A stretch of 10,562 bases of DNA, from NCBI GenBank assembly GCA_010015675.1, contig ML977018.1, positions 1 to 10,562 of the forward strand, given 5' to 3'. This document shows positions 7,529 to 10,562 of the stretch, piece by piece; the first letter of the stretch is position 1, and every line of letters begins with the position of its first letter. The DNA is from Byssothecium circinans. Lineage: Eukaryota > Ascomycota > Dothideomycetes > Pleosporales > Massarinaceae. The position numbers were made by a program, and so were the translations under genes. The notes under the pieces were generated by a model. The model worked only from the letters and a program-made list of their open reading frames with translations. It was not told the DNA's origin and did no database searches.

Positions 7529-7584
7529 TACTATTAAACTACCTAACTTTCTTTAGTAATACTAATACTATCTTTATTATAATA

Positions 7585-8430
7585 ATGCTTTAATAATACT
7601 ACTCTAAATAAATCTAATATAAAGGTAGACTATAGCTTACTCTTACTATATATAATAAAGGCTAATTTAATAGCTATTAATACGCTACTAAAGCCTTTAA
7701 TATTAAGTATTATATTCTTATTAAACGCGCTAGAGGAATACTATTCTAACTAGAAATAGTACTAAACTATTTAAAACTATCTTTAACTAAGTAAGAGATA
7801 CTTATCTGAAATATCTATAACCTTAATTTATAAGGATTTACGTCTATATTAGGTAAAGTATTAGATATAGCAAATAAACTACTACGTAAGTAGGATAGTA
7901 AGAAAGTAAGTATTAACTAGATAGAATAGTTTATAAACTATTTAGAATAGTTATAAATAGTGTAGAACTATTTAAAGGACTATTAGAAGGTACTATAAGA
8001 AGATTCTAACGTAGTTAGTATATAGTTTAAGCTTATATAAGATATTAAAGTAAAGTATAGAATATATAATAATAATATATATAACTTTAATAAGACTAGC
8101 TTTTAGATAAGTATTATTAGCTCTATAAAAGTAGCTACTAGCTTAGCGAAGTAAGAAAAGCGTATAATAGTTTAGCTAGGTAATAAATAGTAGGTAATAG
8201 ATATCTAAAGTATATATTTAAATAGTATATTTACTCTACTATTTATTATATATAAAGGATATGTCTATATCTTTTTATAGTACTAGGAAGCTAATATACT
8301 ATATAATTAAAAGCTCTAAGTTTTAGAGAATAGATAGATAACTAATAAGCTTATTCTTATATAGTTAAAGTACTTTAATACGTACATAAATATAAGAACT
8401 ATTAGCGTCTATTAGTTGCTAATTTTAGAT
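7585..8430 (+). pseudogene. Fot1/pogo-family transposase, 5' half only, heavily RIP-mutated (copy 2)
   Basis: The ATG at 7585 corresponds to the copy 1 start. The first catalytic position (8089-8091) is codon 169, changed from Asp to Asn (AAT). The second (8428-8430) is codon 282, still Asp. Both numbers equal those of copy 1, so the halves are colinear without net indel. Stops are dense (TAG, TAA). Homology ends right after codon 282, 20 bases before the LTR at 8451. The copy runs opposite to copy 1, making the region a long imperfect inverted repeat. Confidence 0.8.
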
Positions 8431-8450
8431 ATATTACTAAGGAGTATACT

Positions 8451-8892
8451 TGCCAGATCCTATTCTATATTAAGAGAGGTTAGTTAGTGTAAGGTATATA
8501 TATTAGGTAGTAGGCTTTAGTAATTTAAGAGGTAAACGTACTAAAGCAACTAATTCTATAATAAACTATAGAATAACTAAGTATTAATCTAGGTAAGAGA
8601 TAAACTATAGAGAGTTAACTATAAAGAACTAGAATTAAAAAGATAAAGGAAATCTATCTAGTCTTTATACTACTTATTCTATTCCTTTAATAAGTCCTTA
8701 ATCCTACCTAGGGCTCCTGCTCCCTAGATTTCTACCTAATCTAGGATCTTAGCTTACTCTTAGGATCTCTTAGTCTTAGTGGGATTATAATTATATAACT
8801 AGTAATCTAACCTTACCTTATACCCTACTACCTAATACTCTCCCTAAGCGTATCATTCCTATATAGCTACGCTTATCTATTATTTTACAACA
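8451..8892 (-). repeat. LTR of a Ty3/gypsy retrotransposon (3' LTR)
   Basis: In element orientation it starts TGTTGTAA at 8892, directly after a purine-rich tract, and ends GGATCTGGCA at 8451, giving TG...CA termini and 442 bp. The right limit is supported by the adjacent polypurine tract. The left limit rests on the CA end and on the break in copy 2 homology. The 5' LTR is outside the window, so neither length nor target duplication can be verified; ATACT (8446-8450) would be the predicted 5-bp duplication. Confidence 0.5.
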
Positions 8893-8908
8893 TTATCCCC
8901 TTCTTTAA
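8893..8908 (-). promoter_or_regulatory. Polypurine tract (plus-strand primer) of the retrotransposon
   Basis: In element orientation AAAGAAGGGGATAA immediately precedes the LTR start TGTTG. LTR retrotransposons use such a tract next to the 3' LTR to prime second-strand synthesis. Confidence 0.55.
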
Positions 8909-9600
8909 GGTTATTATCCTAATATCCTAAGAAGTATATCTACTATACTGCTTCCTCTTATAGCTAGTATATAAGTTGTGTATATCCTTAGTTACTTATA
9001 GTATTATAGCCTCTTCTAGGGTTTTACTAACTTTTCCCTAACTATACCTAAGGTCCTATCTAAGTTATCTACTACGCGTTATTAATACTATGCTAACTAA
9101 GTCTATTCTTAAAGTCTAGAGATAACACCTAGTTATAAATATTATTAAAAGCGTAGGCTTTATTATTTTATTAATATAGCTATAGGTTAGTGTGTTACTT
9201 ATATTTAGGTCTATACTAAGTATAGTTTATTTATCTCTAAAAAGAAGTAGGAGAAAGTATAAAAGAAGAAAAAGAAGAAGTAGATTATACTTCTTTATTC
9301 TAAGGCTAAGGTAGTATAGCTTTACGTTAAGCTAGCTAAACTTAAGGCCTATAAGTATTCCTTTATAAACTAAGATTACTATATCCTAAATATAATAGAC
9401 GCTACTTAAGAGGTAGAGACTTTAAAGAGTATAGAGACTACTATTTTATCTAAACTACTACTATCTAAACTATTATTAACTAACTTAGGCTAGTTATAAG
9501 CTAATTCCTCTTTAATCTCTTTTAATCCTTCTTTATCTTTTAACTTTTCTACTTTTTTAGTAAATATAGAGTTATTACCTTTAGATACTATTAGTAGTAG
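8909..9600 (-). other. Retroelement sequence between chromodomain and polypurine tract
   Basis: About 690 bases of strongly AT-rich sequence follow the chromodomain. The same frame continues lysine-rich for a while with stops, then loses protein character. It is either an extended C-terminal tail plus untranslated region or a further nested fragment. No other domain is recognisable. Confidence 0.4.
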
Positions 9601-10562
9601 TTCTTTACTAATTCCTTATAGTCTATAAGATTCTATATTAGTTCCTAGGTATTCTAGCTATCTAGCTAGTCTTTCTACTTAACTAAGTACTTCTACTAAC
9701 GCTTAAATTTCTATAGGTCCTTAATTTCCTTAACCTTATAATTTTTATCTTTAAGCTTAATCTACGTCTTGTCCTTAGCGTCTAGTAGTGCTAGTTTAAG
9801 AAGGGATTTATAAAAGATAAGGTATATATATATACTTTTAGGGAGCTCTAGTCTAAACGTAATAGGGCCCTTAGCCTCTAGGATCTAGAATAGTCCTATT
9901 TAGAGGTTATCTAGTTTATTATATAGTTGTTTAGTTTTTAAATTTTTTTATAATAGGAAAACTTTATCCCCTTCTTTAAGGGTTAGTTCCTTAAGCCTTT
10001 TCTTATTTACTAATCTAGCTATTATAAGGTTTTATTAAGTAATCTATTAGCTTAATTTTTTATATAATTTATAAAGTAGTTATGCCTTATTATTAGCTCC
10101 TACTAAAAGACTCTTAACATCCTTAGGATTTCTATAAGCAGTTAACTTGTATCTATAATTTATGTAGTGTAGTAAGTATCCTATTATTAAGGATCTTATA
10201 CTATTATAGGCTAATTATACTATTAGTAGGAGTTTAACCTAGTTATCTTATAGCTTATTAGTATATATCCTTAGATACTATTCTAGTATCTAGTTTGTTT
10301 ATTCTATCTAACTATCTATCTATAGATAAAAGCTAGTTAAGAGTTTCTTATTAACTCTAAGCTTTACTAGGAACATGCTCTAATACTTAGAGGTAAATAG
10401 TATTCTATAATTAGTAATAAACTATTATAGTATACTATATTAACTAATAAGTACCTTAGTTACCTTATAAGCTATTTCTTTAGCTATAACTATTTCTTCT
10501 ATTAGTATAAATATTAATGCTTTAGTTAATTAGTTAATAATTACTAATATTAAGTTATATAG
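9601..10562 (-). pseudogene. Ty3/gypsy integrase with C-terminal chromodomain, partial and RIP-inactivated
   Basis: A single frame can be followed from 10535 to about 9601 through many TAG/TAA stops. The window edge falls just before the first catalytic residue. That residue's codon (10533-10535, before the LTKAL motif) is now AAC, Asn. The second (10410-10412, before LFTSKY) is AAT, Asn. The glutamate (10302-10304) is retained and lies 36 codons after the second, giving the D-35-E spacing of integrases. The region of the conserved PQTDGQTER-type motif (about 10302-10325) carries three stops. The C-terminal domain has KEGDKVFLL (about 9952-9977) and LELPKS. The chromodomain lies at about 9763-9601 with YLVK and a degraded ENTWEP-type motif, ending LIDYKELVKNYY. 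The integrase would insert the cDNA and the chromodomain would target heterochromatin. This copy is dead. Confidence 0.82.

Larger units (their letters stand above)
5652..8450 (+). mobile_element. Older Fot1/pogo-type transposon (copy 2), split by copy 1 and cut by a retroelement
   Basis: The left end starts at 5652 next to a TA (5650-5651) with ATATAAAG and then two identical 17-nt units, now separated: 5660-5676 and 7529-7545. Copy 1 lies exactly between them. After the second unit the sequence (7546-7565) matches the inner end of copy 1's repeat, and the transposase follows from 7585. Homology to copy 1 runs without net indel to 8430. Twenty ambiguous bases later an LTR begins at 8451, so the 3' part of this element is expected beyond the retroelement, outside the window. 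Mutation is heavier than in copy 1, consistent with greater age. Confidence 0.75.
8451..10562 (-). mobile_element. Ty3/gypsy chromovirus-type retrotransposon, 3' portion, RIP-mutated
   Basis: From right to left, in sense order, it holds the integrase catalytic core, the integrase C-terminal domain, a chromodomain, an untranslated or diverged tail (about 8908-9600), a polypurine tract and the LTR. Reverse transcriptase, protease, gag and the 5' LTR must lie to the right of the window. CA/TG depletion is nearly complete. It seems to be inserted into the transposase gene of pogo copy 2. Confidence 0.75.

Noticed and set aside
5662..7545. A 15-bp target-site duplication flanking copy 1
   Set aside because: Explained as the two tandem 17-nt units of the host element's terminal repeat; the true duplication is TA.
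5938..7975. Recurrent degenerate AATAGTTC/GAACAGTTC-like words in both pogo copies, as a possible CRISPR-like or regulatory array
   Set aside because: They lie in the transposase coding frame without changing its length and have no regular spacing; they reflect AT-biased coding sequence after RIP.

Overview
The window looks like nuclear DNA of a filamentous ascomycete (Pezizomycotina, probably a Eurotiomycete such as Aspergillus or Penicillium; this placement is inference). Three things point there: short introns of 44-57 nt with CTAAC/CTGAC branch points, a typical fungal DHA1 multidrug transporter, and AT-rich transposon blocks almost empty of CpA/TpG, the mark of repeat-induced point mutation (RIP).

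Layout. Positions 1-267 are the end of a DNA transposon with a GC-rich terminal repeat. It is inserted at a TA in an MFS transporter gene (267-1487, minus), cuts off the last two membrane helices and supplies the stop codon. Positions 1562-2072 (plus) hold a decayed fragment of an unidentified protein gene with one in-frame TGA. Positions 2073-3319 (minus) hold a small spliced gene whose C-terminus resembles fungal transcription-factor activation tails. It is broken by a 404-bp MITE (2754-3157) with 79-bp inverted ends and an 8-bp target duplication. A divergent gene at 3722-4326 (plus, two introns, TATA box at 3614) appears intact and encodes about 164 residues with a beta-propeller/lectin-like look; it is the only intact gene in the window. 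Positions 4327-5090 are a transition zone without genes.

From about 5090 to the end the window is a RIP-damaged transposon nest. An old Fot1/pogo-type element (copy 2, plus strand) starts at 5652. Its terminal repeat was split by a younger copy of the same family (copy 1, 5679-7528, minus). Its transposase gene was then apparently cut at about residue 282 by a Ty3/gypsy chromovirus on the minus strand (LTR 8451-8892, chromodomain about 9600-9763, integrase to the window end). Both transposases and the integrase keep frame over long distances but carry many stops and Asp-to-Asn changes at catalytic positions.

The genes do not form an evident pathway or operon. The window reads as an accessory, transposon-eroded gene island between AT-rich blocks. 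The most interesting structural signal is the pogo-type terminal repeat. In all three elements it consists of 8 nt starting with an A, then two tandem 17-nt units, then a T-rich (CTTTT-type) run. Seventeen nt is the length of the CENP-B box bound by the related CENP-B domain.
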